From assembly GCA_964521285.1 (NCBI GenBank), contig CAZFQS010000003.1, positions 164,746 to 228,745 on the forward strand: a stretch of 64,000 nucleotides of DNA, written 5' to 3'. Below the pieces are notes generated by a model, which made no database searches, was not told where the DNA came from, and was given only the letters and a program-made list of their open reading frames with translations. The stretch comes from G020354785 sp964521285 (GTDB taxonomy: Bacteria; Bacteroidota; Bacteroidia; Bacteroidales; UBA10428). The translations under genes and the position numbers were made by a program. Positions 52,535 to 60,855 of the stretch are shown piece by piece; the stretch's first letter is position 1; each line of letters begins with the position of its first letter.

Positions 52535-53542
52535 ATGAATCGTTTATATCCATTAAAGTTTATTCCTCAGTATAAAGATAAAATATGGGGCGGGAAAAAA
52601 TTAAGAGAGATACTCGGCAAAAAGGATGCTTCTGATAAAGCAGGCGAAAGCTGGGAAATATCAGGTGTGCAGGGCAATATATCTGTTGTTGAAAACGGAT
52701 TTCTGGCTGGCAATAATTTGCAGGAAATAATTGAAGTTTATATGGGCGATTTAGTAGGAGATAAAATATATGACAAGTTTGGTATTGAATTTCCACTCTT
52801 AATAAAATTTATCGATGCCACAGAGCAACTGTCTATACAGGTACATCCTAACGACGAAATGGCTTTAAAAAGACATTCTTCATTTGGAAAAACAGAAATG
52901 TGGTACATTATTCAGGCTGAAAAAAATTCGGAGCTAATTGTAGGTTTTAATAGTAAAATTGAGAAAAATACTTATGTGCATCATCTTGAAAACAAGACTC
53001 TTACAGAAATATTAAACTACGTGAAAGTTAAAGCCGGAGATGTTGTATTTCTACCTGCCGGCAGGATACATGCTATTGGAGCCGGAATTTTACTGGCTGA
53101 AATACAGCAAACATCAGATGTTACTTATAGAATATATGATTTTAACCGGTTAGATTCTGACGGCAATCCAAGAGAGCTACATACTGATTTAGCTTTGGAT
53201 GCTATTGATTATGGTTTTGACGACAGTTATAAAATAAATTATTTTAATAAGGCAAACGAATCATCAGAACTTGTAAGGTGTAAATATTTTACTGCCAATA
53301 TGCTGTATTTTAATATTCCAGTTGACAAAGATTATCTGCAATTAGATTCGTTTGTAATTTATATGTGCATTGACGGAGAATTTGTAATTGAATATTATAA
53401 TAACGAGACCATAAATGTAAGCAAAGGGGAATCATTAATAATACCGGCGGAATTAAAAAATATACGTCTTAATCCTGTTTCCGAGACTAAAATTTTAGAA
53501 ATTTATATTGACCGAAACCAAACAAGAGAAAGTCTGTTTTGA
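52535..53542 (+). CDS. manA: mannose-6-phosphate isomerase, type I
   Basis: A 335-residue cupin metalloenzyme interconverting mannose 6-phosphate and fructose 6-phosphate. IWGGKKLREILGK and ESWEISGVQGNISVV open the protein; the zinc site is given by IQVHPNDEMA (Gln and His), KTEMWYIIQ (Glu) and the downstream PAGRIHAIGAGILLAEIQQ (His). The C-terminal cupin half (about 240-330) is shorter than in E. coli ManA, which is normal for this subgroup. It is followed after 57 bp by engB on the same strand. Confidence 0.94.
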   Translation: MNRLYPLKFIPQYKDKIWGGKKLREILGKKDASDKAGESWEISGVQGNISVVENGFLAGNNLQEIIEVYMGDLVGDKIYDKFGIEFPLLIKFIDATEQLSIQVHPNDEMALKRHSSFGKTEMWYIIQAEKNSELIVGFNSKIEKNTYVHHLENKTLTEILNYVKVKAGDVVFLPAGRIHAIGAGILLAEIQQTSDVTYRIYDFNRLDSDGNPRELHTDLALDAIDYGFDDSYKINYFNKANESSELVRCKYFTANMLYFNIPVDKDYLQLDSFVIYMCIDGEFVIEYYNNETINVSKGESLIIPAELKNIRLNPVSETKILEIYIDRNQTRESLF

Positions 53543-53599
53543 AATTTGGATCATTTTATTTACAGTCTTTCTTTCATATTTTTTCTTTCTTTATTATTT

Positions 53600-54205
53600 A
53601 TGAAAAATATAGAAAAGAGCTTATTTATTAAAAGCAGCAGCACCCTGGAATCATGCCCAAAACCTGTTTATCCGGAATATGCGTTTATTGGAAGGTCAAA
53701 TGTTGGGAAATCATCATTGCTGAATATGTTAACCAATATCAGAAATATGGCAAAAACTTCAAGTACACCGGGGAAGACTCAATTAATAAATCATTTTTTG
53801 ATCAATAATGAATGGTATATGGTTGATTTGCCGGGCTATGGGTACATTGAGAAGGCCAAAAGGAAAAAAGATGATATTCTGATACTTATTACTGATTATA
53901 TATTAAACAGAAAAAATCTAATCTGCTTATTCATATTACTTGACTGCCGGCATGATCCACAGAATATAGATTTGGAATTTATTAAATGGGCTGGTGTTAA
54001 CAAAATACCATTTGTACTGTGCTTTACTAAAGCAGATAAAATATTAGTATCACTGCTTGATAAGAGAATGCAAAATTATAAGAAAGTACTACTGAAAAGC
54101 TGGCAGACCTTACCTGAAATTTTCATCACATCTTCTGTAAATAAAACAGGCAGGGAAGAAATATTGAATTTTATACTTGATACTAACAGTACTGTTAATA
54201 TTTAA
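53600..54205 (+). CDS. engB: ribosome biogenesis GTPase YihA/YsxC (EngB)
   Basis: A 201-residue TRAFAC GTPase for 50S ribosome assembly. G1 is IGRSNVGKSSLLNML, G2 lies in TSSTPGKTQLINHF, G3 is DLPGYGY and G4 is CFTKADKI. The frame is open back to a TTG at 53546, but those 18 codons are hydrophobic and unlike the family; ATG 53600 gives the standard N-terminus, so I start there. It sits between manA and prs on the same strand. Confidence 0.95.
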   Translation: MKNIEKSLFIKSSSTLESCPKPVYPEYAFIGRSNVGKSSLLNMLTNIRNMAKTSSTPGKTQLINHFLINNEWYMVDLPGYGYIEKAKRKKDDILILITDYILNRKNLICLFILLDCRHDPQNIDLEFIKWAGVNKIPFVLCFTKADKILVSLLDKRMQNYKKVLLKSWQTLPEIFITSSVNKTGREEILNFILDTNSTVNI

Positions 54206-54304
54206 ATGATTTTTTTGATTAATAATAGACAATATTTGGAAGTATATTTTTTACATTTACATTGATATAATGTCAGATAAAATACTCCTCAATAAATTAA
54301 CTTT

Positions 54305-55243
54305 ATGAAAATCAAAGCACCTATTAAATTTTTTGCCGGCAGAGCAACTACTTACCTTGCGGAAAAGATTATAAAAAGCTTTGGAGCCGAATTAGGCAAA
54401 ACTTCGGTTTTAGAATTCAGTGACGGTGAATTTCAGCCATATTATGAAGAATCGGTGAGAGGATGCATAGTGTTTATTATTCAATCAACATTCCCTCCCA
54501 GTGATAACCTTATGGAACTTCTTTTAATGATTGATGCAGCTAAGAGAGCTTCTGCTTATGAAGTAGTTGCTGTTATACCATATTTAGGATATGCCAGACA
54601 GGATAGAAAAGATAAGCCCAGATGCGCGATTGGGGCAAAACTGGTTGCAGATCTGCTAACTGCTACAGGAGTTAACAGAGTTATGACTATGGATTTGCAT
54701 GCCGATCAGATCCAGGGATTTTTTAATGTTCCTGTAGACCATTTGTATGCATCAACGTTGTTTGTCCCTTACATTAAAAGTCTTGAACTTGAAAACCTTA
54801 TCATTGCAGCACCTGATATGGGAGGGACCAAGAGAGCCAATGCTTATGCAAGATTTCTCAAAACCGAGATGGTAATTTGTTACAAGCTTAGAAAGAAAGC
54901 CAACATCGTAGAAGAAATAAGAGTCATCGGTGATGTTAAAGATAAGGATATTGTGATTGTGGATGATATGATTGATACTGCCGGCACAATTTGTCTGGCA
55001 GCTAATTTAATGAAGAATGAAGGTGCAAGAAGCATACGCGTAGTAATAACTCATCCTGTATTATCAGGCCCCGCCTACGAAAGAATTGATAAATCTGCTA
55101 TTACAGAGATATGCGTCACTGATTCAATTCCTTTGCGAGGACAAAGCGATAAAATAAAGGTAATCTCAATTGCAGATCTTTTCGCTGATGTTATTAATAA
55201 AGTATATAAATATAAATCAATAAGTACAAAATTTATTGTTTAA
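54305..55243 (+). CDS. prs: ribose-phosphate pyrophosphokinase
   Basis: A 312-residue PRPP synthase. FSDGEFQPYYEESVRG and PPSDNLMELLLMIDAAKRA match the N-terminal half, IPYLGYARQDRKDKPR is the flexible-loop region with its family residues, and VIVDDMIDTAGTICLAA is the PRPP-binding loop. TMDLHADQIQGFF is also diagnostic. It supplies PRPP for nucleotides, His, Trp and NAD synthesis. It stands 99 bp after engB and is followed by rplY, whose likely promoter overlaps its 3' end. Confidence 0.97.
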   Translation: MKIKAPIKFFAGRATTYLAEKIIKSFGAELGKTSVLEFSDGEFQPYYEESVRGCIVFIIQSTFPPSDNLMELLLMIDAAKRASAYEVVAVIPYLGYARQDRKDKPRCAIGAKLVADLLTATGVNRVMTMDLHADQIQGFFNVPVDHLYASTLFVPYIKSLELENLIIAAPDMGGTKRANAYARFLKTEMVICYKLRKKANIVEEIRVIGDVKDKDIVIVDDMIDTAGTICLAANLMKNEGARSIRVVITHPVLSGPAYERIDKSAITEICVTDSIPLRGQSDKIKVISIADLFADVINKVYKYKSISTKFIV

Positions 55244-55247
55244 TTAT

Positions 55248-55255
55248 TATATTTG
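55248..55255 (+). promoter_or_regulatory. -7 promoter element for rplY-pth
   Basis: TATATTTG followed by CAC is a strong consensus match just after the prs stop, 105 bp before the rplY ATG, giving a leader of close to 100 nt that could hold control of this ribosomal protein gene. No conserved leader structure is evident to me. Confidence 0.5.
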
Positions 55256-55359
55256 CACTCCTTTTTAAAATAACATTATTACATATACTGTTTTAAAATC
55301 AACAATATTAAATATTCAATAGGTTATATACATTTTATATATATTAAAAATCAGCTAAG

Positions 55360-56088
55360 ATGAGATTACTGGAAATAAAGGGAACCTTAAGAAAAGATAC
55401 AGGAAAAAAATATACTAAAAAACTAAGAGAAGAAGGATATGTACCATGTGTATTATATGGCGGAGAAAAAAATATTCATTTTACAGCACCGGAGAACAGC
55501 TTTAAAGATTTGGTTTATACCCATCATGTTCATATTATAAATTTAGTTTTGGAAAGCACCAGTTTTAAAGCTATATTACGTGATATACAATTTCACCCTG
55601 TAACTGACAAAATACAACATATCGATTTTGTTGAAGTTTTCGATGATCTGCCTACAGTTGTTAACATCCCCATAGAGCTTACAGGTAGTTCAATTGGGTT
55701 AAAGAACGGGGGGAAAATCAGGCAAAGAAGAAGAAGTCTTAAGGTCAAAGGTCTTATAAAAGATATGCCAGACACGTTGGAAATAGATATGACAGATATT
55801 GATATAGGCGAATATATAAAAATTGGGGATTTAATGTATGATAATCTTGAGATTTTGACTCCTGCAAGAGTTATGGTAGTAGGTGTTGTATCATCAAGGG
55901 TTGCTGCCAGGAGCTTAATAGAAGCTGAAGAAGAAGCTGCAGCTGCTGCAGCTGCAAGAGCTGAAGAGGAAGGAGTAGAAGAAGCTAAAGAAGAAAAAGC
56001 CGAAGTGGCTGGAGAAGCTGCTGAAGAAGCTCCGGCCGGTGAAGATAAACAGCCTGAAGCTGCTTCAAAAAAAGAAACTAAAGAATAG
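55360..56088 (+). CDS. rplY: 50S ribosomal protein L25/Ctc with acidic tail
   Basis: A 242-residue L25 of the long (CTC/TL5) type. The N-terminal 5S rRNA-binding domain (about 1-90) includes EGYVPCVLYGGEKNIHF and AILRDIQFHPVTDKIQHIDF; the C-terminal TL5 beta domain (about 95-185) includes VNIPIELTGSSIGLKNGGK and MTDIDIGEYIKIGD. From about residue 188 a low-complexity tail rich in Ala and Glu follows, ending in Lys, with codons such as GCTGCAGCTGCTGCAGC. Such tails are common in Bacteroidota L25. It is followed by pth after 22 bp. Confidence 0.95.
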   Translation: MRLLEIKGTLRKDTGKKYTKKLREEGYVPCVLYGGEKNIHFTAPENSFKDLVYTHHVHIINLVLESTSFKAILRDIQFHPVTDKIQHIDFVEVFDDLPTVVNIPIELTGSSIGLKNGGKIRQRRRSLKVKGLIKDMPDTLEIDMTDIDIGEYIKIGDLMYDNLEILTPARVMVVGVVSSRVAARSLIEAEEEAAAAAAARAEEEGVEEAKEEKAEVAGEAAEEAPAGEDKQPEAASKKETKE

Positions 56089-56110
56089 TCTTATAGTAAT
56101 ATTTTAAAAA

Positions 56111-56674
56111 TTGAATTTTCTGATCGTTGGTCTGGGTAACTTTGGCACAGATTATCAAGATACTAGGCATAATATAGGTTTCAAAATATTAGATACCTTT
56201 GCCAGGACTTCCGGTGTCAGATTCAGAGATAAACGTTATGGTTTTGTTGCAGAATATAATTATACCAGGCACCTTTTCGTTCTTCTTAAACCCAGTACTT
56301 ATGTTAACCGTAGCGGACGGGCAGTTAATTATTGGCTGCAAAAAGCCGGTGTGGCTATTGAAAACCTGCTTGTTATTGTTGATGATATCGCACTTCCCTT
56401 TGGAACCTTAAGACTTAAATCCAAGGGGGGCGACGGAGGTCATAACGGATTATTTAATATATCCCAGATATTAGGTCATCAAAACTATGCAAGATTAAGA
56501 TTTGGAATTGGTAATATTTATGATTACGGTAATCAGGTTAATTATGTTTTGGGGAAATGGAGTGATGAGGAAGAAAAAGCCCTGCCGGAGAGAATATCAA
56601 TATGTCATGATATAATCATAAGCTTTGGAATAAATGGAATAGAAAGAACCATGAATAACTTTAATAATATATGA
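56111..56674 (+). CDS. pth: peptidyl-tRNA hydrolase
   Basis: A 187-residue enzyme that recycles peptidyl-tRNA. FLIVGLGNFGTDYQDTRHNIGF carries the catalytic His (in two pieces NFGTDYQDTRHNIGF and upstream strand), LKPSTYVNRSGRAV the conserved Asn, and DDIALPFGTLRLKSKGGDGG the Asp and glycine-rich loop. The start is TTG 56111: a stop codon is in frame 6 nt earlier and no ATG lies before the core. Length is normal. rplY-pth is a common pair. Confidence 0.95.
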   Translation: MNFLIVGLGNFGTDYQDTRHNIGFKILDTFARTSGVRFRDKRYGFVAEYNYTRHLFVLLKPSTYVNRSGRAVNYWLQKAGVAIENLLVIVDDIALPFGTLRLKSKGGDGGHNGLFNISQILGHQNYARLRFGIGNIYDYGNQVNYVLGKWSDEEEKALPERISICHDIIISFGINGIERTMNNFNNI

Positions 56675-56849
56675 TCCTGTAAGAAGTATATCTCACCATA
56701 TAATACATATATCGCGGACTATCAGATTTTATTAATATCTTATCCTTAAATATATTCAATTAATAAATAATTGTCTTTGCAAATTGAACAAAGACAGCAG
56801 TTTAATGTTTAGTTAATAGTATTGAAAGATAACTAAATATATTTGAGGT

Positions 56850-57224
56850 ATGTTAAATTCAAAAGTTAAAATTGATAATGCTCCGGGCAGAAATACTGAT
56901 AAGATAAATCTCAATGATAAAAATGGCACATTTAAATTCGGCTCTTTTTATTTTGATTATAATTCTCATTTTTTAAAATCCCCAACCATTGAAAGGCGGT
57001 TAACAAAAAAAGAAGCAGATGTTCTTAAATTGTTATGTATAAATAAGAATAATATTTTAAGGCGAGATATAGCACTCACAATAATCTGGGGAAAAGACGA
57101 TTACTTTATGGGTCGCAGTATGGATGTTTATATTACTAAACTACGAAAGTTCCTCAGAGAGGATCCTTCTGTTTCTATAACCAATATTCACAATGTTGGA
57201 TTTATGTTAGAGGTAAAAGAATGA
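56850..57224 (+). CDS. stand-alone OmpR/PhoB-type winged-helix protein
   Basis: A 124-residue protein: a 30-residue polar lead, then a winged-helix DNA-binding domain as in the C-terminus of OmpR/PhoB regulators (RRLTKKEADVLKLLCINK, LRRDIALTIIWGKDDYF, MGRSMDVYITKLRKFLREDP, ITNIHNVGFMLE). No receiver domain and no membrane segment are present, so any signal must come from elsewhere. The nearest signalling protein is the hybrid kinase two genes away on the opposite strand. It could be a decayed response regulator or a functional orphan DNA-binding protein. Confidence 0.85.
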   Translation: MLNSKVKIDNAPGRNTDKINLNDKNGTFKFGSFYFDYNSHFLKSPTIERRLTKKEADVLKLLCINKNNILRRDIALTIIWGKDDYFMGRSMDVYITKLRKFLREDPSVSITNIHNVGFMLEVKE

Positions 57225-57236
57225 AATTGTTACTGT

Positions 57237-57515
57237 TTATAGCTTCCTGATAATTAGTTTTCCGGTATATAAGTACTTATAGTCATTGGTAAATAATTTA
57301 TAAAAATATGTACCGGGCTTTAGTTTATTTCTGCCTAAAATAAATTTATTTGATAAAATATTTGAATATTGAAAAATTTTTATCCCGTTAATATCTATAA
57401 TTTCCAATGTATATGGTTGCTTTACCTCCTCAGGGATTGAAATTATTGTATAATTATCAAATGGATTTGGTCTAATAGATATATTTTTCTGTTTACAAAT
57501 GTCTGATTTTTCCAT
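57237..57515 (-). CDS. orphan T9SS C-terminal sorting domain, no signal peptide
   Basis: A 92-residue frame that is almost entirely a type A T9SS sorting domain: ISIRPNPFDNYTIISIPEE, YTLEIIDINGIKIFQYS, KLKPGTYFYKLFTNDYKYLY and the basic end GKLIIRKL. There is no signal peptide and no cargo; an in-frame TAA lies 4 codons before the ATG. As T9SS domains work only at the end of a Sec-exported protein, this is probably the remnant 3' end of a lost secreted-protein gene, or a small protein of unknown use. It lies between the winged-helix gene and the hybrid kinase. Confidence 0.65.
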   Translation of the reverse strand: MEKSDICKQKNISIRPNPFDNYTIISIPEEVKQPYTLEIIDINGIKIFQYSNILSNKFILGRNKLKPGTYFYKLFTNDYKYLYTGKLIIRKL

Positions 57516-57677
57516 ACTTCTGAGAATTTAAGTCTGAAATATTTACATTATCACATTAGTTATCTCCCAAATTCTATGCCAATCTTATTATTATATCGTT
57601 AGTTAGCTGGAGATGCTATTTACAAGATGGAGGTAATTGAAGAATGGTTGCGTCTGTTTGATCAGTAATTCAAAAAC

Positions 57678-60041
57678 TCAATTTATATACTGGTGAATTA
57701 ATCTTAGCAATGGATCAATCTTCACAGGTTTGCATATATAAGCATCACATCCTGCTTTTATACATTCGTCCTCATCAACTGACATTGCATAGGCAGTATG
57801 AGCAATGATGGGTAAAGATTTTCTGAATTTTCTTATTTGCTTTGTTGCTTCCAGTCCGTTTATTCCGGGTAGTTTAATATCCATCAGGATTAAGTCTATT
57901 TTGGAGTTATTTTTACATATATTTATTGCTTCTGCCCCGTCTTTTGCACGAATTACTGCTGCACTTGTTGGTCTTAACAGAGTATCAATAAATGTGAAGT
58001 TTGTATCTTCGTCTTCAGCAATTAATATTGTTTTTCCCTTCCAGTTAAGTTTGTTTTTATTCGCGGGCTTACTGCTTTTCTTTGTTGTTATCCCTGGCAT
58101 GTATGGTACTCTAAAATAGAATGTGGATCCCTTATTAATATCCGACTCCACCCAGATCGTCCCCTTAAGTTTGTCCACCAGTCCTTTTGATATAGATAAT
58201 CCCAGTCCGGTCCCACTATATAGTCTGTTAAATGAGGTACTTACCTGTCTGAATCTATCAAAAATGACATTTTGCTCAAATTCAGTTAATCCAATACCTG
58301 TATCCTTTACATAGAAAATTATATTCTTAAAATCTTCAATCTCATATCCAATATCAATACTTCCCTTTTCAGTAAATTTATATGCATTTGAAAGCAAATT
58401 AGTTAAAATTTGTTCAATTCTTACATTATCAGAATGAATGTAAGACTTTTCCATGGGCAATCCATAGTGAAGGTTTATTTCAATTGGTTTATTGTCTTGT
58501 TTCTTAAGAGTCTTGAAATAAAGTGCAAGCTGATTTATCAATTCATTTAATGAGAAGTTCTTATTTACAATAGTTATCTGGTCTGCCTCAATTTTAGAAA
58601 TATCAATTATATCGGAAATAATTTGAAGGAGTTGCCTGCTCTTTGCATTTATAATATCAATAAATGTTTCCTTTCTCTTCTTATCGATTTTTCTTGATTT
58701 GAGCAAATTGGCAAATCCAAGAATAGCATTCATGGGCGTTCTTATTTCATGACTCATATTTGCCAGAAAAGCTGATTTAAGCTTATCACTTTCTTCTGCT
58801 TTTTCTTTGGCTAGTTTCAATTGACGTTCATAGTTTTTACGTTCAGTAATATCTTCGAATGTACCGTCATAATAAACAATTTTTCCATTAACATCGCGAA
58901 TAGCCTTTGCGCCTTCACGCACATAAATTACGGAGCCATCTTTCCTTACCCAGGCACTCTCAAGGCCGATAACTATGCCCTCCCTTTCTATACGTTTACG
59001 GAAATCCTTACGTGAAAACCTGGACTCAAAACCATTCTGCTCCAGGTTACGTTTAGCTAATTCTCTGAAAGATTTATAGCCAAGCATACGCACTGCAGCC
59101 TGATTTGCCATAATTATTTTTCCGTCAGGCGTCGTTCTGTAAATACCTATTGTAGCACTCTCGTACAGGCTCCTGAAACGCTCTTCACTTTGAACTAATG
59201 CTTTCTCCGCTTGTTTTCTTGCTGTTATATCAACTAATGATGCAATCCATTCATTTGAACCTGGTAGAAATCCAACCTTAACATATACATCTTTTTTATT
59301 ATTGAATTTATCTTTAAACCTAAACTCATATTCTTCAGGAGGATCACCTGTACCTTTAATTCTTTGATTCCTTATATTTCTGCATCTTTCTATATCTTCT
59401 TCAGCCGTTAAGTCCGACCATCTTAATTTGCCTTCAATTTCTTCTTTTGTAAATCCCGACAGTTCTTCAAATTTCGAATTACACAGTAAAATTTTACCGG
59501 GTCCGTCTAACAGACATGTTGCTGTACCGGTATTATTAAAAAGACTTAAATATCTGTTATGACTTTCTTTAAGTTCCTCATTTATAAAATGAATCCTGTC
59601 ATTAATATCCCGCAGTTTTTTGTTTAATTCAATTAGTAATTTTTCTCCTTTAACTTTCTCTGTAATATCCATAAACATACCCGAAATTTCATCACCGTCC
59701 AACACAGCGCTTAGGCTTACCACAACTGTTTCACCTGAATTTGTAAGAAACTCAACATATAAATCATTTAATGATTTATGTTTCTTTAACAGTTCAACAA
59801 GTCCTTCTCTTTTTGAGGGATCCAGGTAATGCTTTAAAACGCTGCTCCCGATAAGTTCTTCCCTGGATTTGAATTTAAATATATTTACGGCAGCGTCATT
59901 CACAAAAAGAATTTCTCCCTTAATATTAGTTTTGAATACCCCTAATTGTGAATTATCTATAAATTTCCGGTAAGTATCCTCACTTTTCTTCAATTTCTCG
60001 TTTTCCATTAAAATATCTTCATATTTTCTTCTTTTCCCCAT
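57678..60041 (-). CDS. hybrid sensor histidine kinase with PAS domains and receiver
   Basis: A 787-residue cytosolic kinase without membrane segments. Three PAS domains (about 20-130, 158-280 and 285-405; markers LGVFKTNIKGEILFVNDAA, GTATCLLDGPGKILLCNS and IGIYRTTPDGKIIMANQAA), a HisKA helix with phosphorylated His431 (ANMSHEIRTPMNAILGF), an ATPase domain (VKDTGIGLTEFEQ, YSGTGLGLSISKGLV) and a C-terminal receiver with Asp721 (LILMDIKLPGINGLEA). The lack of TM helices and the PAS repeats suggest sensing of a cytosolic or redox signal. No response regulator gene lies next to it except the receiver-less winged helix. Confidence 0.95.
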   Translation of the reverse strand: MGKRRKYEDILMENEKLKKSEDTYRKFIDNSQLGVFKTNIKGEILFVNDAAVNIFKFKSREELIGSSVLKHYLDPSKREGLVELLKKHKSLNDLYVEFLTNSGETVVVSLSAVLDGDEISGMFMDITEKVKGEKLLIELNKKLRDINDRIHFINEELKESHNRYLSLFNNTGTATCLLDGPGKILLCNSKFEELSGFTKEEIEGKLRWSDLTAEEDIERCRNIRNQRIKGTGDPPEEYEFRFKDKFNNKKDVYVKVGFLPGSNEWIASLVDITARKQAEKALVQSEERFRSLYESATIGIYRTTPDGKIIMANQAAVRMLGYKSFRELAKRNLEQNGFESRFSRKDFRKRIEREGIVIGLESAWVRKDGSVIYVREGAKAIRDVNGKIVYYDGTFEDITERKNYERQLKLAKEKAEESDKLKSAFLANMSHEIRTPMNAILGFANLLKSRKIDKKRKETFIDIINAKSRQLLQIISDIIDISKIEADQITIVNKNFSLNELINQLALYFKTLKKQDNKPIEINLHYGLPMEKSYIHSDNVRIEQILTNLLSNAYKFTEKGSIDIGYEIEDFKNIIFYVKDTGIGLTEFEQNVIFDRFRQVSTSFNRLYSGTGLGLSISKGLVDKLKGTIWVESDINKGSTFYFRVPYMPGITTKKSSKPANKNKLNWKGKTILIAEDEDTNFTFIDTLLRPTSAAVIRAKDGAEAINICKNNSKIDLILMDIKLPGINGLEATKQIRKFRKSLPIIAHTAYAMSVDEDECIKAGCDAYICKPVKIDPLLRLIHQYIN

Positions 60042-60371
60042 ATGTATTATTAATCATTAGTTACTGACAATAATCTAATTTAATAAAAAAATAAATGTAA
60101 ATAATCGCCATATCTTATTTTTCAAACATAAAATTAATTTCGTATTCAAATTACTGCAAAACTATTGCGATCTCATAACTAAATTCTCTTTTATAAAATT
60201 ATCATATTTCTGTTCAGATGATAATGTCCTGTTTACCTTAAATATTAAACTTTTTTTTTTAATCATTCATTATAAATTGTTTATCTTTAGCAAAAAGGAT
60301 CACTGAGTACAATATTGTGACCTATTAATGACAATAATATTCAATATAATAACCTCAAAAATTAATATACT
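60042..60371. other. 330-bp intergenic region, divergent promoters likely
   Basis: No gene seen. It separates the minus-strand kinase from the plus-strand lipoprotein. A T10 tract lies at 60251-60260, and TATCTTTA (60282-60289) is one base off the TAnnTTTG consensus, a possible start for the lipoprotein gene. No hairpins or repeats stand out. Confidence 0.4.
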
Positions 60372-60767
60372 ATGAAAAAGCTATTAGGTTTGCTATTCAT
60401 CGCATCAATGTTAATTTTCTTTTCATGTGGAGGAGGGAAAACTGGCAGTGAAGAAGAAAGTTCAAAAGAAGCCAGGTCAAAGAAAATAAAAGGAGGAGAT
60501 GCCGAATTAATATCAACCTGTGATGAATTTCTGGATCATTATGAAGAATGGGTTGATTTATATATTAAAGCCTTAAAAGAATACAAAGAGAATCCTTTTG
60601 ATTCTGAAACAGTGAAAAAGTATAGCGAAGCAATGTCAGAAGCATCAGTCTGGGCGCAGGACTGGACAAAAATGCATGTATGTGCGATGAAGGAGAAGTA
60701 CCAGAAAAGATTTGAGGAAATAGCTGACAAGGCAACCAAGGCACTTGAAGAGATTGGAGCTGAATAG
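60372..60767 (+). CDS. small helical lipoprotein, function unknown
   Basis: A 131-residue lipoprotein with lipobox at Cys19 (MLIFFSC) followed by Gly residues and a charged linker (about 20-45). The rest is predicted all-helical (CDEFLDHYEEWVDLYIKALK, KYSEAMSEASVWAQDWTKM, EEIADKATKALEEIGAE). Two Cys at the ends of the helical region could pair. It is not recognised. It ends in its own terminator 35 bp downstream and so is monocistronic. Confidence 0.8.
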   Translation: MKKLLGLLFIASMLIFFSCGGGKTGSEEESSKEARSKKIKGGDAELISTCDEFLDHYEEWVDLYIKALKEYKENPFDSETVKKYSEAMSEASVWAQDWTKMHVCAMKEKYQKRFEEIADKATKALEEIGAE

Positions 60768-60801
60768 AGCATAAAAAAATATTTTTTTATTTTTATTTAA
60801 T

Positions 60802-60833
60802 AATGGAGCTAAATCTAAGAGCTCCATTTTTAA
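60802..60833 (+). terminator. terminator of the small lipoprotein gene
   Basis: AATGGAGCT and AGCTCCATT form a perfect 9-bp stem with a 9-nt loop, followed by TTTTAATTTTT. Confidence 0.85.
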
Positions 60834-60855
60834 TTTTTCCTTAATTCAATATATT

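Noticed and set aside
53546..53599. N-terminal extension of EngB from a TTG start
   Set aside because: The extra 18 residues are hydrophobic and absent from the family, and ATG 53600 gives the normal N-terminus.
56838..56845. TATATTTG before the winged-helix gene as its promoter
   Set aside because: It ends only 4 bp before the ATG, leaving no room for a leader and ribosome site; a leaderless mRNA is possible but unsupported.
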